A DNA stretch of 64,000 nucleotides from Polynucleobacter sp. MWH-CaK5 (GTDB lineage Bacteria > Pseudomonadota > Gammaproteobacteria > Burkholderiales > Burkholderiaceae). Each line of letters starts with the position of its first letter. The first letter of the stretch is position 1. The position numbers were made by a program, and so were the translations under genes. Positions 53,509 to 61,451 of the stretch are shown in pieces. The notes beneath the pieces were generated by a model, which saw nothing but the letters and a program-made list of their open reading frames with translations, was not told the DNA's origin and made no database searches. Location of the stretch: assembly GCF_018687615.1 (NCBI RefSeq), contig NZ_CP061299.1, positions 1,473,433 to 1,537,432 on the forward strand, in the 5' to 3' direction.

Positions 53509-53535
53509 TTAAATCCTCCAATATCTCTATTGTAG

Positions 53536-53566
53536 AAAAGAAAAAGCCGCGCAGTGCGCGGCTTTT
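53536..53566 (-). terminator. terminator of rplM-rpsI
   Basis: An 8-bp GC-rich stem AGCCGCGC/GCGCGGCT with loop AGT (53545-53563), extended by A-T pairs, is followed on the minus strand by a T-rich run. It ends the ribosomal protein operon before argC. Confidence 0.9.
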
Positions 53567-53584
53567 CGTAGAACAGCAAAAAAA

Positions 53585-53977
53585 TTAACGCTTGCTGAAC
53601 TGTTTGCGACGACGCGCGCCATGCAAACCAACTTTTTTACGCTCAACTTCACGAGCATCACGAGTAACAAAACCAGCTTTTGAAAGCGTAGGCTTCAAAG
53701 CTGCATCGTAGTCGATCAATGCACGTGTCACACCGTGACGAACTGCACCAGCTTGGCCAGTTTCACCACCACCTGATACGTTGACTTTGATGTCAAACGT
53801 TGTACCATGGTTAGTTAACTCTAGCGGCTGACGAACAATCATACGTGATGTTTCGCGAGCAAAGTATTCAGCAATAGGCTTGCCGTTTACAAGAATTTCA
53901 CCTTTACCAGCCTTGATGAATACGCGGGCTACTGAGCTCTTACGACGGCCAGTACCATAGTTCCAGTTTCCAATCAT
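53585..53977 (-). CDS. rpsI: 30S ribosomal protein S9
   Basis: S9 of the small subunit head (130 aa). Begins NYGTGRRKSSVARVFIKAGK and ends GLHGARRRKQFSKR, whose basic tail reaches the P-site tRNA. It follows rplM after 9 bp, the universal L13-S9 pair. Confidence 0.98.
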   Translation of the reverse strand: MIGNWNYGTGRRKSSVARVFIKAGKGEILVNGKPIAEYFARETSRMIVRQPLELTNHGTTFDIKVNVSGGGETGQAGAVRHGVTRALIDYDAALKPTLSKAGFVTRDAREVERKKVGLHGARRRKQFSKR

Positions 53978-53986
53978 ATCGGCTCC

Positions 53987-54415
53987 TTAGATCTCAAGAA
54001 CGCTTGGCTGTTGAGCCGCGTGTGGGTGGTCAGCTTCTGCATAAACTTTCAATTTCTTGATCATTGCATAGCCAAGTGGGCCTTTAGGCAACATGCCCTT
54101 AACAGCCTTCTCGAGAGCACGACCAGGGAAACGAGCTTGCATCTTGTCGAAGTTAGTTTCGTAGATGCCGCCAGGATAGCCACTGTGCGTGTAGTATTTT
54201 TTATTCAAGCCCTTAGTGCCAGTTACGCGCAACTTAGAAGCATTGATGATGACGATAAAGTCGCCTGTATCAACGTGGGGGGTGAATTCTGGCTTGTGCT
54301 TGCCGCGTAGACGGTGTGCCACTTCACTGGCGACACGACCGAGGACTTTGTCCGTAGCGTCAATCACGAACCACTCACGCTTCACCTCATGCGGTTTTGC
54401 TGAGAAAGTTTTCAT
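53987..54415 (-). CDS. rplM: 50S ribosomal protein L13
   Basis: Early-assembly large-subunit protein (142 aa) with the hallmark KHKPEFTPHVDTGDFIVIIN and KMLPKGPLG-type segment (AVKGMLPKGPLGYAMIKKL). First gene of the rplM-rpsI operon; its 5' region contains the hairpin unit described at 54561-54698. Confidence 0.98.
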   Translation of the reverse strand: MKTFSAKPHEVKREWFVIDATDKVLGRVASEVAHRLRGKHKPEFTPHVDTGDFIVIINASKLRVTGTKGLNKKYYTHSGYPGGIYETNFDKMQARFPGRALEKAVKGMLPKGPLGYAMIKKLKVYAEADHPHAAQQPSVLEI

Positions 54416-54560
54416 GATTACCTTAAATTGTTAAGCCCTAAAAAAACAACCATCTCATCATCCCTTTGGCTCCGCTTATGCTTGCAGGCTCGCAGTTCAA
54501 AATTAACAGCTGGTACAACAATTCCCTAATGGGCAAACTAGGAAAGCCTCAAATTGTAGC
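54416..54560 (-). other. rplM upstream leader region
   Basis: 145 bp between the rplM start and the hairpin unit. No ORF is convincing. On the minus strand a TACAAT hexamer follows the T run of the hairpin (plus 54552-54557), a possible -10 for rplM without a clear -35. A stem TTCC(C)TA/TAGGAA encloses a 10-nt loop around 54522-54545. No L13 leader motif that I recognise is present. Confidence 0.35.
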
Positions 54561-54590
54561 AAAAAAAAGCCCAGGAGGATATCCTGGGCT
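54561..54590 (-). terminator. intrinsic terminator of the candidate small RNA
   Basis: The 9-bp stem AGCCCAGGA/TCCTGGGCT with a 5-nt loop is followed on minus by eight T. On plus there is no T run, so it is directional. No annotated minus-strand gene ends here, which is what points to an unlisted transcript. Confidence 0.82.
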
Positions 54591-54664
54591 GAAATCCACC
54601 TTTTAGAGGGTGGAGGAGACAAACAAAGAATTAGCTAAAATCATCAATAGATAATCAATTGTTG
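54561..54664 (-). ncRNA. candidate small RNA or attenuated leader, about 104 nt
   Basis: The minus strand has a sigma-70-like promoter, then about 100 nt without a plausible ORF, then a strong terminator. The predicted RNA has an AU-rich 5' part, a CUCCUCC stretch (plus 54612-54618) resembling an anti-Shine-Dalgarno sequence, a hairpin UCCACC/GGUGGA, and the terminator stem AGCCCAGGA/TCCTGGGCT (54568-54590) with an 8-T tail. It may be a free small RNA or a prematurely ended leader of rplM-rpsI, 145 bp downstream. I do not recognise a named family. Confidence 0.5.
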
Positions 54665-54670
54665 TTAGAA

Positions 54671-54698
54671 ATTATAGTTAATATCGTCAATTATTCAA
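54671..54698 (-). promoter_or_regulatory. promoter of the candidate small RNA
   Basis: On minus, TTGAAT (54693-54698) and a perfect TATAAT (54671-54676) are 16 bp apart. The predicted start is near 54664. Confidence 0.55.
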
Positions 54699-54791
54699 GG
54701 AACTTGTTGTTTTAATTGAATATTTTCCAATTTGTCTAAGGCAAACATTGATACTTAAATTAATCTTCTAAGTGAGTTTTTGAAAGAAATT

Positions 54792-55214
54792 ATGGAAACA
54801 ACGGTCAAATGGTTGGGCAATGATGGCATGGCATTTTCTGCAGAAACTGGCAGCGGTCACCTTGTAAACATGGATGGTGCGCCCGATGCAGGGGGTAGGA
54901 ACTTGGCCCCCCGCCCAATGGAAATGATGCTGGTTGGGGCTGGTGGATGCACTTGTTTTGACGTTGTGATGATTTTGAAGCGAGCTAGACAGAATATTCA
55001 TGATTGTCAGGTCACTTTGAAGGCTGAACGCGCCAATGAGGACCCAAAGATCTTCACAAAGATCCACATGACCTTCAAAGTGAGTGGTAAAAATTTGGAT
55101 AAAAGCCGCGTTGAAAAGGCTGTTGAACTCTCGCATGACAAATATTGCTCAGCAACCATCATGCTTGGCAAAACTGCAGAAATCACACACAGCATTGAAT
55201 TGATCGAACTGTAA
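54792..55214 (+). CDS. OsmC-family protein (peroxiredoxin-like)
   Basis: A 140-residue protein of the OsmC/Ohr superfamily. Two cysteines fit the thiol peroxidase pair: GGCTCFDVVMIL (Cys53, Cys55) and HDKYCSATIML (Cys119). I use the ATG at 54792 (METTVKWLGNDG); the TTG at 54780 adds four residues. The YhfA-like branch of OsmC often has uncertain function, so hydroperoxide reduction is an inference. It converges on rnpB, ending 18 bp from its 3' end. Confidence 0.88.
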   Translation: METTVKWLGNDGMAFSAETGSGHLVNMDGAPDAGGRNLAPRPMEMMLVGAGGCTCFDVVMILKRARQNIHDCQVTLKAERANEDPKIFTKIHMTFKVSGKNLDKSRVEKAVELSHDKYCSATIMLGKTAEITHSIELIEL

Positions 55215-55232
55215 TCAACTCAAGTAAAAAGT

Positions 55233-55540
55233 GCAGAGCCGGCTATTAAGCCGGATTCTGTCGCCCGCATTTTCATGCAGGGGCAACCATTCATCTAGTT
55301 TCACCGTTACCAGTGAAATCAAGCTCCCTACCCGCAAGCTCAGCGGACCGCCTCAACGCTTGCCTATTTGGGATTGCTCCGAGTGGAGGTTACCGCGTTT
55401 CACCGTAACTAAATACGCTCGTCTCTGTGGCCCTATTCCTCACGTCACCGTGGATGGCCGTTAGCCATCACCCTGTCCTATGGAGTCCGGACTTTCCTCC
55501 CCCTTGTTACCAAGGCAGCGGCTGCCTTACCGACTCTGCC
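55233..55540 (-). ncRNA. rnpB: RNase P RNA (bacterial class A)
   Basis: Catalytic RNA that trims tRNA 5' leaders. The minus strand shows the conserved blocks GAGGAAAGTCCGGACTCCAT near the 5' end, AGGGTGATGGCTAACGGC, GGTAACCTCCACTCGGAGCA and the 3' CAGAATCCGGCTTA. The P1 helix closes the molecule: 5' GCAGAGTCGGT pairs over 11 bp with 3' GCCGGCTCTGC, which fixes the ends near 55540 and 55233. A short T run follows. It lies only about 8 bp after the pyrC stop. Confidence 0.96.
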
Positions 55541-55545
55541 CCGCT

Positions 55546-55551
55546 AGTCTA
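55546..55551 (-). promoter_or_regulatory. probable rnpB -10 element, overlapping the pyrC stop
   Basis: TAGACT on minus begins with the TAG stop of pyrC and ends 5-6 bp before the predicted RNA start, the right spacing for a -10. No good -35 was found 16-18 bp upstream. Confidence 0.45.
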
Positions 55552-56601
55552 ACCGACTATTGTCCAAGCAAGACTTTCACCGGCTCGAAGAGGAACAACG
55601 GTGCTGCTGCCAATCGGGAACTCATTCGGTATTTGTTGAGCCTGACGTTTTAAGATCAACTTACCCGTGTTTCTAGGTAAGTTATAAAAGTCTGGGCCAA
55701 AGTGACTGGCAAATCCCTCTAAACGATCAAGCGCGTTGACTTGATCAAATACTTCTGCATACAAAGGCATGGCATGCCAAGCTGTGTAGCAACCAGCACA
55801 ACCACAGGCATTTTCTTTGGTGCCTTTGACATGAGGGGCACTGTCAGTGCCCAAGAAAAATCTTGGGTTACCAGAAGTGGACACACGAACCAATTCTTGA
55901 CGATGTTCTTCTCTTTTTAAAATTGGCAAGCAGTAATAATGAGGGCGTATCCCACCAGTAAAAATTGCATTGCGGTTGTAAAGCAAATGCTGAGGTGTGA
56001 CAGTCGCAGCAATTGCACCAAAGCGCTGGCTATCAGCAGACTCTACATACTGAGCAGCTTGGCGCGTCGTGATGTGCTCAAAAACGATCTTCAAACCTAG
56101 ATGACGACTTCTTAAAGGCTCTAGCACCTGATCAATAAAAATTGCCTCACGATCAAACACATCCACATCTGTGTGCGTTACTTCGCCATGGATCAACAAA
56201 GGCATGCCGCAAGATTCCATCGCTTCTAAAGCCTTCGCACACTTTTTAATGTCTGTGACACCAGCATCACTGTTAGTGGTCGCGCCAGCAGGATACAGCT
56301 TGAAACCAACCACGCCCTCTTGATGAGCTTTTTTCACTTCATCTGCAGAGGTGTTATCAGTCAAATACAAAACCATCAATGGAGTGAATGAGCTACCAGC
56401 TGGTAAAGCCGCCAAGATACGTTTTTTATAAGCAGCTGCCATCTCTGCAGTGGTCACTGGTGGCTTTAAATTTGGCATGATGATGGCACGCTCAAATTGG
56501 CTGGCCGTGTGCTTCAGCAAATCAGCTAGAACTTCTCCGTCTCTGATATGCAAATGCCAATCATCAGGACGAGTAATTTCAATTGTGTTGATTGAACTCA
56601 T
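55549..56601 (-). CDS. pyrC: dihydroorotase PyrC
   Basis: Zinc enzyme of pyrimidine synthesis closing carbamoyl aspartate to dihydroorotate. The 350-residue protein has the metal motif DDWHLHIRDG (His16, His18), the LLIHGEVTH and FEHITTRQAAQYV histidines, and DSAPHVKGTKENACGCAGCYT typical of class II PyrC. It starts 3 bp after the glycerate kinase gene and runs directly into rnpB. Confidence 0.97.
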   Translation of the reverse strand: MSSINTIEITRPDDWHLHIRDGEVLADLLKHTASQFERAIIMPNLKPPVTTAEMAAAYKKRILAALPAGSSFTPLMVLYLTDNTSADEVKKAHQEGVVGFKLYPAGATTNSDAGVTDIKKCAKALEAMESCGMPLLIHGEVTHTDVDVFDREAIFIDQVLEPLRSRHLGLKIVFEHITTRQAAQYVESADSQRFGAIAATVTPQHLLYNRNAIFTGGIRPHYYCLPILKREEHRQELVRVSTSGNPRFFLGTDSAPHVKGTKENACGCAGCYTAWHAMPLYAEVFDQVNALDRLEGFASHFGPDFYNLPRNTGKLILKRQAQQIPNEFPIGSSTVVPLRAGESLAWTIVG

Positions 56602-56604
56602 GTA

Positions 56605-57939
56605 TCAAGACTCACTATCTATTAGCAAAATTCTAAAATCATTCACATTCGTCAAAGTAGGACCCGTGTGAACCAAGGTATCTAAGTCTTTAAAAAACCC
56701 ATAACTGTCATGTTTGGCTAAACCATCTTTGGCCAATTGATGATCATTATTCATGAGTTTTCTAGATTCTGATGCAAACCATGCACCCGCGTTATTTTCA
56801 CTACCGTCAATGCCATCTGTATCAGCCGCTAAAGCAGACAGAGTTCCAAGGTCAGGGGTGGCCACATACAAAGACAATAAAAACTCGCTGCAGCGACCGC
56901 CACGGCCTTTAATCTCACGAGGAATTGTGACGGTACATTCACCACCCGAAAGAAGAGCCACTGGTTTTTTAAACGGTTGATCATGAAGATAAATTTCACG
57001 CGCAAGCGCTGCTTGCATCAAAGCCACATCTTTGGCTTCTCCCATCACGGTGTCTCCCAAAATAACTGCTTTGACACCCTGGGATTCGCAATAGCTGGCG
57101 GCCGCCTCCAAACAAGAATGAGCAGTCGCCAAAAGATGATTATTAATCTGTTTAAAAATAGGATCGCCTGATTTTGGTGTCTCAGGATTTTTGCCTAACA
57201 ATCCATTCTGCAAATAATCAGTCACCACTTTTGGAATTTGACCTTGCAACAAATCATAATCTTTCAGAATCTGAAGCGCATCTGCAAATGTAGATTCATC
57301 CGGTGCGCAAGGTCCACTAGCAATACTGGATGGATGATCTCCAGTCACATCCGAAATCAAAAAGGCATCGACCTTTGCACCACGAGCGGCGGCTTCTCTG
57401 GCCATGTGACCACCCAAAATACCCGATAGGTGTTTACGCACAATGTTCATTTGACCAATGGGTGCACCTGACATCAATAAAGCCTGAGTAGTGATCTGCA
57501 AATCCTGAATGCTTAGATCTGCCGCAGGTAAAGTCAAAAGACTTGATCCACCGCCTGAGATGAGGGCAATCAGTTGGTCACCAGGCTGCAAAGTTCTGAT
57601 CAAGCGCAGAGTTTCTTTAGCGCCATTAAGACCAGCTTCATCAGGTACCGGATGACCAGCCTCAATCACTTGAATACTCTTGGTTGGTAAGCCATGACCA
57701 TAACGAGTGATGACCATGCCTTCAAGCTGGGCTTGCGGCCAATTTTCTTGGGCGTATTGCTCAAGAGCCACCGCCATAGAAGCTGCTGCTTTTCCAGCGC
57801 CTAAAACCAAGCACCGACCCTTTAAAGGGGTGCTGAAACCCTTGCGCAAACCATCAGGCAGCATCACTTTAGGATCGGCTGTTTTTAAAGCCGCATCAAA
57901 TGCAGCGCGTAAAAATTGAGGGGTATTTTTTATTGCCAT
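56605..57939 (-). CDS. glycerate 2-kinase (MOFRL/DUF4147 family)
   Basis: ATP-dependent phosphorylation of D-glycerate, likely to 2-phosphoglycerate (type-2 kinase, TtuD/GckA-like). The 444-residue protein has CLVLGAGKAAASMAVALEQY near 43-62, the GHPVPDEAGLNGAKETL and LIALISGGGSSLLTLPA motifs, and the C-terminal MOFRL domain with GRGGRCSEFLLSLY and ALAADTDGIDGSENNAGAW. It sits between the ABC exporter and pyrC with 1-3 bp spacing. No glyoxylate pathway gene is adjacent. Confidence 0.92.
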   Translation of the reverse strand: MAIKNTPQFLRAAFDAALKTADPKVMLPDGLRKGFSTPLKGRCLVLGAGKAAASMAVALEQYAQENWPQAQLEGMVITRYGHGLPTKSIQVIEAGHPVPDEAGLNGAKETLRLIRTLQPGDQLIALISGGGSSLLTLPAADLSIQDLQITTQALLMSGAPIGQMNIVRKHLSGILGGHMAREAAARGAKVDAFLISDVTGDHPSSIASGPCAPDESTFADALQILKDYDLLQGQIPKVVTDYLQNGLLGKNPETPKSGDPIFKQINNHLLATAHSCLEAAASYCESQGVKAVILGDTVMGEAKDVALMQAALAREIYLHDQPFKKPVALLSGGECTVTIPREIKGRGGRCSEFLLSLYVATPDLGTLSALAADTDGIDGSENNAGAWFASESRKLMNNDHQLAKDGLAKHDSYGFFKDLDTLVHTGPTLTNVNDFRILLIDSES

Positions 57940-57940
57940 A

Positions 57941-59764
57941 CTAGGATATTAGCTTGGTTTGAGATTGTTGGGCTTGCCACATGTCACTATAACGACCTCC
58001 CAAAGATAAGAGCTCATCATGAGTACCTCTTTCAATGATTGAGCCATCGTCCATCACCAAAATTTGATCGGCATAAATAATGGTCGACAAGCGGTGAGCA
58101 ATGATCAATGTTGAACGGTTTTTAGCCAAAGCCATCAGTTCTTTTTGAATAGCGCGCTCTGTCTCAGAATCTAGCGCAGAAGTTGCTTCGTCAAAAATCA
58201 AGAAGGATGGATTTTTCAAAAGCGTTCTAGCTATGGCCACTCGTTGCTTCTCTCCGCCAGATAATTTCAAACCACGCTCACCCACCGCTGAGTTATAGCC
58301 GTCCGGTAGCGATGTGATGAAGTCATGGATTTGAGCGGCTTTGGCAGCCGATTCAATTTCTTGCTGAGAAGCGCCAGGACGACCATAAGCAATGTTATAG
58401 GCAATCGTGTCATTAAACAAAACGGTGTCTTGAGGAACAATGCCAATGCAAGCTCTCACACTTTTTTGTGTCACCGCCTGAATATTTTGTTGATCAAATT
58501 CAATCGAACCCTTGGTCACATCATAAAAACGGAACAACAATCTCGCTAGAGTACTTTTACCAGCACCACTGTGCCCAACAACCGCTGTGGTCTTGCCTGG
58601 TAGAACCTCAAAATCAATGCCTTTTAAAATCTGGCGATTACGCTCATATGAAAATGACACATCACGAAACTGAATATGCGGCCCCAATGATTGATTCTTG
58701 ATCACCAAATCCTGAGCACTCTCTTGGTCAGCAATTTCTCGATCAGTACCAAGCAACTTAAACATCCGATCCATATCGATCAAAGCTTGTTTGATTTCTC
58801 GATAAATCACCCCTAAGAAATTAAGCGGTATATACAACTGAATCATCAGCACATTCACCAACACCAAATCACCCAAAGTCATAGAGCCATTTGAAACACC
58901 GATGGTGGCCTGCCACAAAATTAAAATCAGGCCTGTGGCAATGATGGTTTGCTGACCAACATTCAGAATTGCTAAAGAACGTTGCGACTGAATGGCCGCT
59001 TCTCTGAAACAACGCAGATTTTCATCATAGCGTTTCGTTTCATATTCTTCATTACCAAAATACTTAACCGTTTCAAAATTGATCAGGGCATCAACTGCTC
59101 TTTGATGAGCCTTTGAATCAAGCTCGTTCATGCGCTTACGATATTTAGTGCGCCACTCAGTCACAACAATCGTAAAAATCACATACAAAACCAATGCGAT
59201 CAAAGTGATCAGCGCAAACAAGTAGTTATAGGCCCAAATAAAATATCCAAGCACCAAGCCCAGCTCCACCATGGTGGGCAAAATGCTATACAAAGAATAA
59301 GAGATCAATGATTGGATACCTCTTGTACCCCTCTCAATATCTCTGGTCATTCCACCTGTCTGTCTTGATAAATGAAAGCGCAAAGACAAGGCGTGCAAGT
59401 GCTCAAACACCTGGAGCGCAACAGTTCTGACTGCACTCTCAGTCACTCTTGAAAAAATGAGTTCTCTTAACTCCGTAAACAGTGAAGCTGATAATCTTAA
59501 TAAGCCATAGGCAATGATGAGCGCCACAGGAACAACGATCAAGGTTTGCAATCCTGGTGGCACACTCATTGAATCAACCAAGTACTTGAGCAAAATTGGC
59601 ACACCAAGATTAGCCACCTTGGCAGCAATCAAGCAAGACAAAGCCAAAATCACTCGCCCTTTAAATGTCCACAGATAAGGCAATAAATTAGCAATCACCT
59701 TCCAATCATTACTTTTTTCATGCTTGGATTGATTTTGAACATCTTGGGATTGCATATGTCTCAT
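57941..59764 (-). CDS. ATM1-type ABC exporter (fused permease and ATPase)
   Basis: A 607-residue half-transporter that should dimerise in the inner membrane. Six membrane helices are preceded by LLPYLWTFKGRVILALSC. The ATM1 branch is indicated by KVANLGVPILLKYLVDSM and ALQVFEHLHALSLRFHLSRQTGG. The nucleotide domain has GHSGAGKST (Walker A), LKLSGGEKQRVAIARTLL (signature) and LIFDEATSALD. Relatives export glutathione-linked or heavy-metal compounds; the substrate here is inferred only. It lies 22 bp after clsB. Confidence 0.9.
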   Translation of the reverse strand: MRHMQSQDVQNQSKHEKSNDWKVIANLLPYLWTFKGRVILALSCLIAAKVANLGVPILLKYLVDSMSVPPGLQTLIVVPVALIIAYGLLRLSASLFTELRELIFSRVTESAVRTVALQVFEHLHALSLRFHLSRQTGGMTRDIERGTRGIQSLISYSLYSILPTMVELGLVLGYFIWAYNYLFALITLIALVLYVIFTIVVTEWRTKYRKRMNELDSKAHQRAVDALINFETVKYFGNEEYETKRYDENLRCFREAAIQSQRSLAILNVGQQTIIATGLILILWQATIGVSNGSMTLGDLVLVNVLMIQLYIPLNFLGVIYREIKQALIDMDRMFKLLGTDREIADQESAQDLVIKNQSLGPHIQFRDVSFSYERNRQILKGIDFEVLPGKTTAVVGHSGAGKSTLARLLFRFYDVTKGSIEFDQQNIQAVTQKSVRACIGIVPQDTVLFNDTIAYNIAYGRPGASQQEIESAAKAAQIHDFITSLPDGYNSAVGERGLKLSGGEKQRVAIARTLLKNPSFLIFDEATSALDSETERAIQKELMALAKNRSTLIIAHRLSTIIYADQILVMDDGSIIERGTHDELLSLGGRYSDMWQAQQSQTKLIS

Positions 59765-59786
59765 GGTTTATTTTTCATTGTCATCA

Positions 59787-61001
59787 TTAATCGCCCAAAT
59801 TAGGCATTGCTCTATCTCGGGATCCTACCGTTAAGAACACCAAAAGCAAACGTACAAAACCATAACTGACCCAATTGAATACCTTGGTCATGAAAGGTCT
59901 TTTGGAATAAAGATCAGAATCAACCTTGATGCCTTTTTCTAATGCTTGCTCTTCAATTTTCAATCTTATCTCTTTGACCACCGGGTGATTTCTGATCACC
60001 AAATTAGCCTCATGATTCAAAAGGAACGATAAGTGATCACAGTTCGATGAACCCAAAGTGGCCCATCTTCCATCAGCCACCATTGCCTTTGCGTGCAAGA
60101 GCCCTAAGGGGTACTCATAAATATTGATGTTCGCAGACAAGAATTGGCCATACAAACTAGGAACAGACCAATTCAACACTCTGAACTCATCCCTACCTAA
60201 TAATAAGTTCACGGCCACACCTCTTTCGGCAGCTCTGATCAAGGCTTTTCTAAAACGTCGGCCAGGCATGAAATAAGGGGTTACCAACCAAATTTCTTCT
60301 CTTGATTGGCCAATGGCTTTTAAATAGGCTCGCTCAATATCACGACGATGATGCAAGTTATCTCTGGCAATAAATGCCAAACTCTCTTTTTGATCGTGAC
60401 GAATACCTAAGAAATGACTACTGTTCCAAGGCAATTCTTGATCCAAAATTCTTTTCAGGATATTGCGCGGATGAAGTGCATGCGGCTGCATTCTTTGCCA
60501 CTGCCTTAAAAAAGTAGCATGCACTTTTTCAACAATTTTCCCCGTGGTCTTTAAAGATAAATCCCATCTCAAACCACTCAAAGGTCTTCCATCCGCGGTC
60601 TGATCATCGGCACAAATATTGATACCACCCACAAATGCTTCAAGCTCATCAATGATCACCAACTTTCGATGGGTTCTTGAAAATCCAAATCTTCCAAACC
60701 AGGCTGGGTTGTAATAAGTTAATTGCACACCCGCTTCAGAAAACTGCCTTGTAAACATAAACGGACTAGAGCCCAGCCAGTCAATCATCACCTTGACCTC
60801 AACGCCTCTTAAAGCTGCTGAGCTCAATAAGTCAGCAATGCGCTTGGCTTGCTCATCAGCAGAAAATATATAGGCTTCAAGATAAATAGATTTTTGGGCT
60901 TTTGCCAGAGAGTCTTCTAAGGTGGAAAAATAATTTTTACCACCCTCTAATAAAGCAAGGTGCTCAATATTTTGCCAACGATCTTTTCTTAGAAGAGACA
61001 T
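59787..61001 (-). CDS. clsB: cardiolipin synthase B-like phospholipase D protein
   Basis: Makes cardiolipin from phosphatidylglycerol and a second phospholipid (ClsB type). The 404-residue protein has two HKD motifs, HRKLVIID (His111, Lys113, Asp118) and HAKAMVAD (His303, Lys305, Asp310), each followed by a G-x-x-N type turn (VGGINI, LGSSN). A C-terminal hydrophobic stretch (YGFVRLLLVFLTVG) may touch the membrane. It has no N-terminal membrane helices, which separates it from ClsA. Confidence 0.9.
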   Translation of the reverse strand: MSLLRKDRWQNIEHLALLEGGKNYFSTLEDSLAKAQKSIYLEAYIFSADEQAKRIADLLSSAALRGVEVKVMIDWLGSSPFMFTRQFSEAGVQLTYYNPAWFGRFGFSRTHRKLVIIDELEAFVGGINICADDQTADGRPLSGLRWDLSLKTTGKIVEKVHATFLRQWQRMQPHALHPRNILKRILDQELPWNSSHFLGIRHDQKESLAFIARDNLHHRRDIERAYLKAIGQSREEIWLVTPYFMPGRRFRKALIRAAERGVAVNLLLGRDEFRVLNWSVPSLYGQFLSANINIYEYPLGLLHAKAMVADGRWATLGSSNCDHLSFLLNHEANLVIRNHPVVKEIRLKIEEQALEKGIKVDSDLYSKRPFMTKVFNWVSYGFVRLLLVFLTVGSRDRAMPNLGD

Positions 61002-61010
61002 GACTTAATT

Positions 61011-61451
61011 CTAATCAGAATTAAGTTTTTGCATTGCTTGACGATTACTAGGGGAAAAACAAAGGGGGGCTGCCACATCAATTGGCTGCCATTGGTAGCT
61101 TAAATGCTCTCTGGGGGACAAGGTCACAGGTACACGATTGGGCAAAAGAACCTTGAACCAGTGCTCAGTGTTCTCAGTGACACCTTCCCCATAACGATGC
61201 CGCCACTGGGGGTAAATTTCATACTGAATCTGCTGATTCATGGATTGCAAAGAGTTGGGGGGTAGCGCAGATACATCGATGCCAGTTTCCTCAAAGAGTT
61301 CTCGGGCTGCAGCATCGATTAATGGTTCATCAAGAGCATCCAAACTGCCAGTCACAGACTGCCAATAGCCTGGATGATCTTTTCTCTCTAGCAACAAAAC
61401 CTCGTTGCTAGCCGTATAAATAACGACTAGTACCGAGATTGGGATTTTCAT
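61011..61451 (-). CDS. nudB: dihydroneopterin triphosphate diphosphatase NudB
   Basis: Nudix hydrolase removing pyrophosphate from dihydroneopterin triphosphate in folate synthesis. The 146-residue protein has a Nudix box at 35-58 with REL-FEETGI; it has one residue more than the strict GX5E spacing (G-S-L-D-A-L-D-E), a form common in this group. EHWFKVLLP and EHLSYQWQPID follow. Its start overlaps the aspS stop by 4 bp, the usual aspS-nudB pairing. Confidence 0.93.
   Translation of the reverse strand: MKIPISVLVVIYTASNEVLLLERKDHPGYWQSVTGSLDALDEPLIDAAARELFEETGIDVSALPPNSLQSMNQQIQYEIYPQWRHRYGEGVTENTEHWFKVLLPNRVPVTLSPREHLSYQWQPIDVAAPLCFSPSNRQAMQKLNSD

Noticed and set aside
54768..55136. Minus-strand open frame of 122 codons opposite the OsmC-like gene
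   Set aside because: Antisense shadow; the plus-strand protein has conserved OsmC cysteines.
55231..55464. Plus-strand open frame of 77 codons
   Set aside because: It falls within the RNase P RNA gene, which is certain from conserved blocks and the P1 helix.
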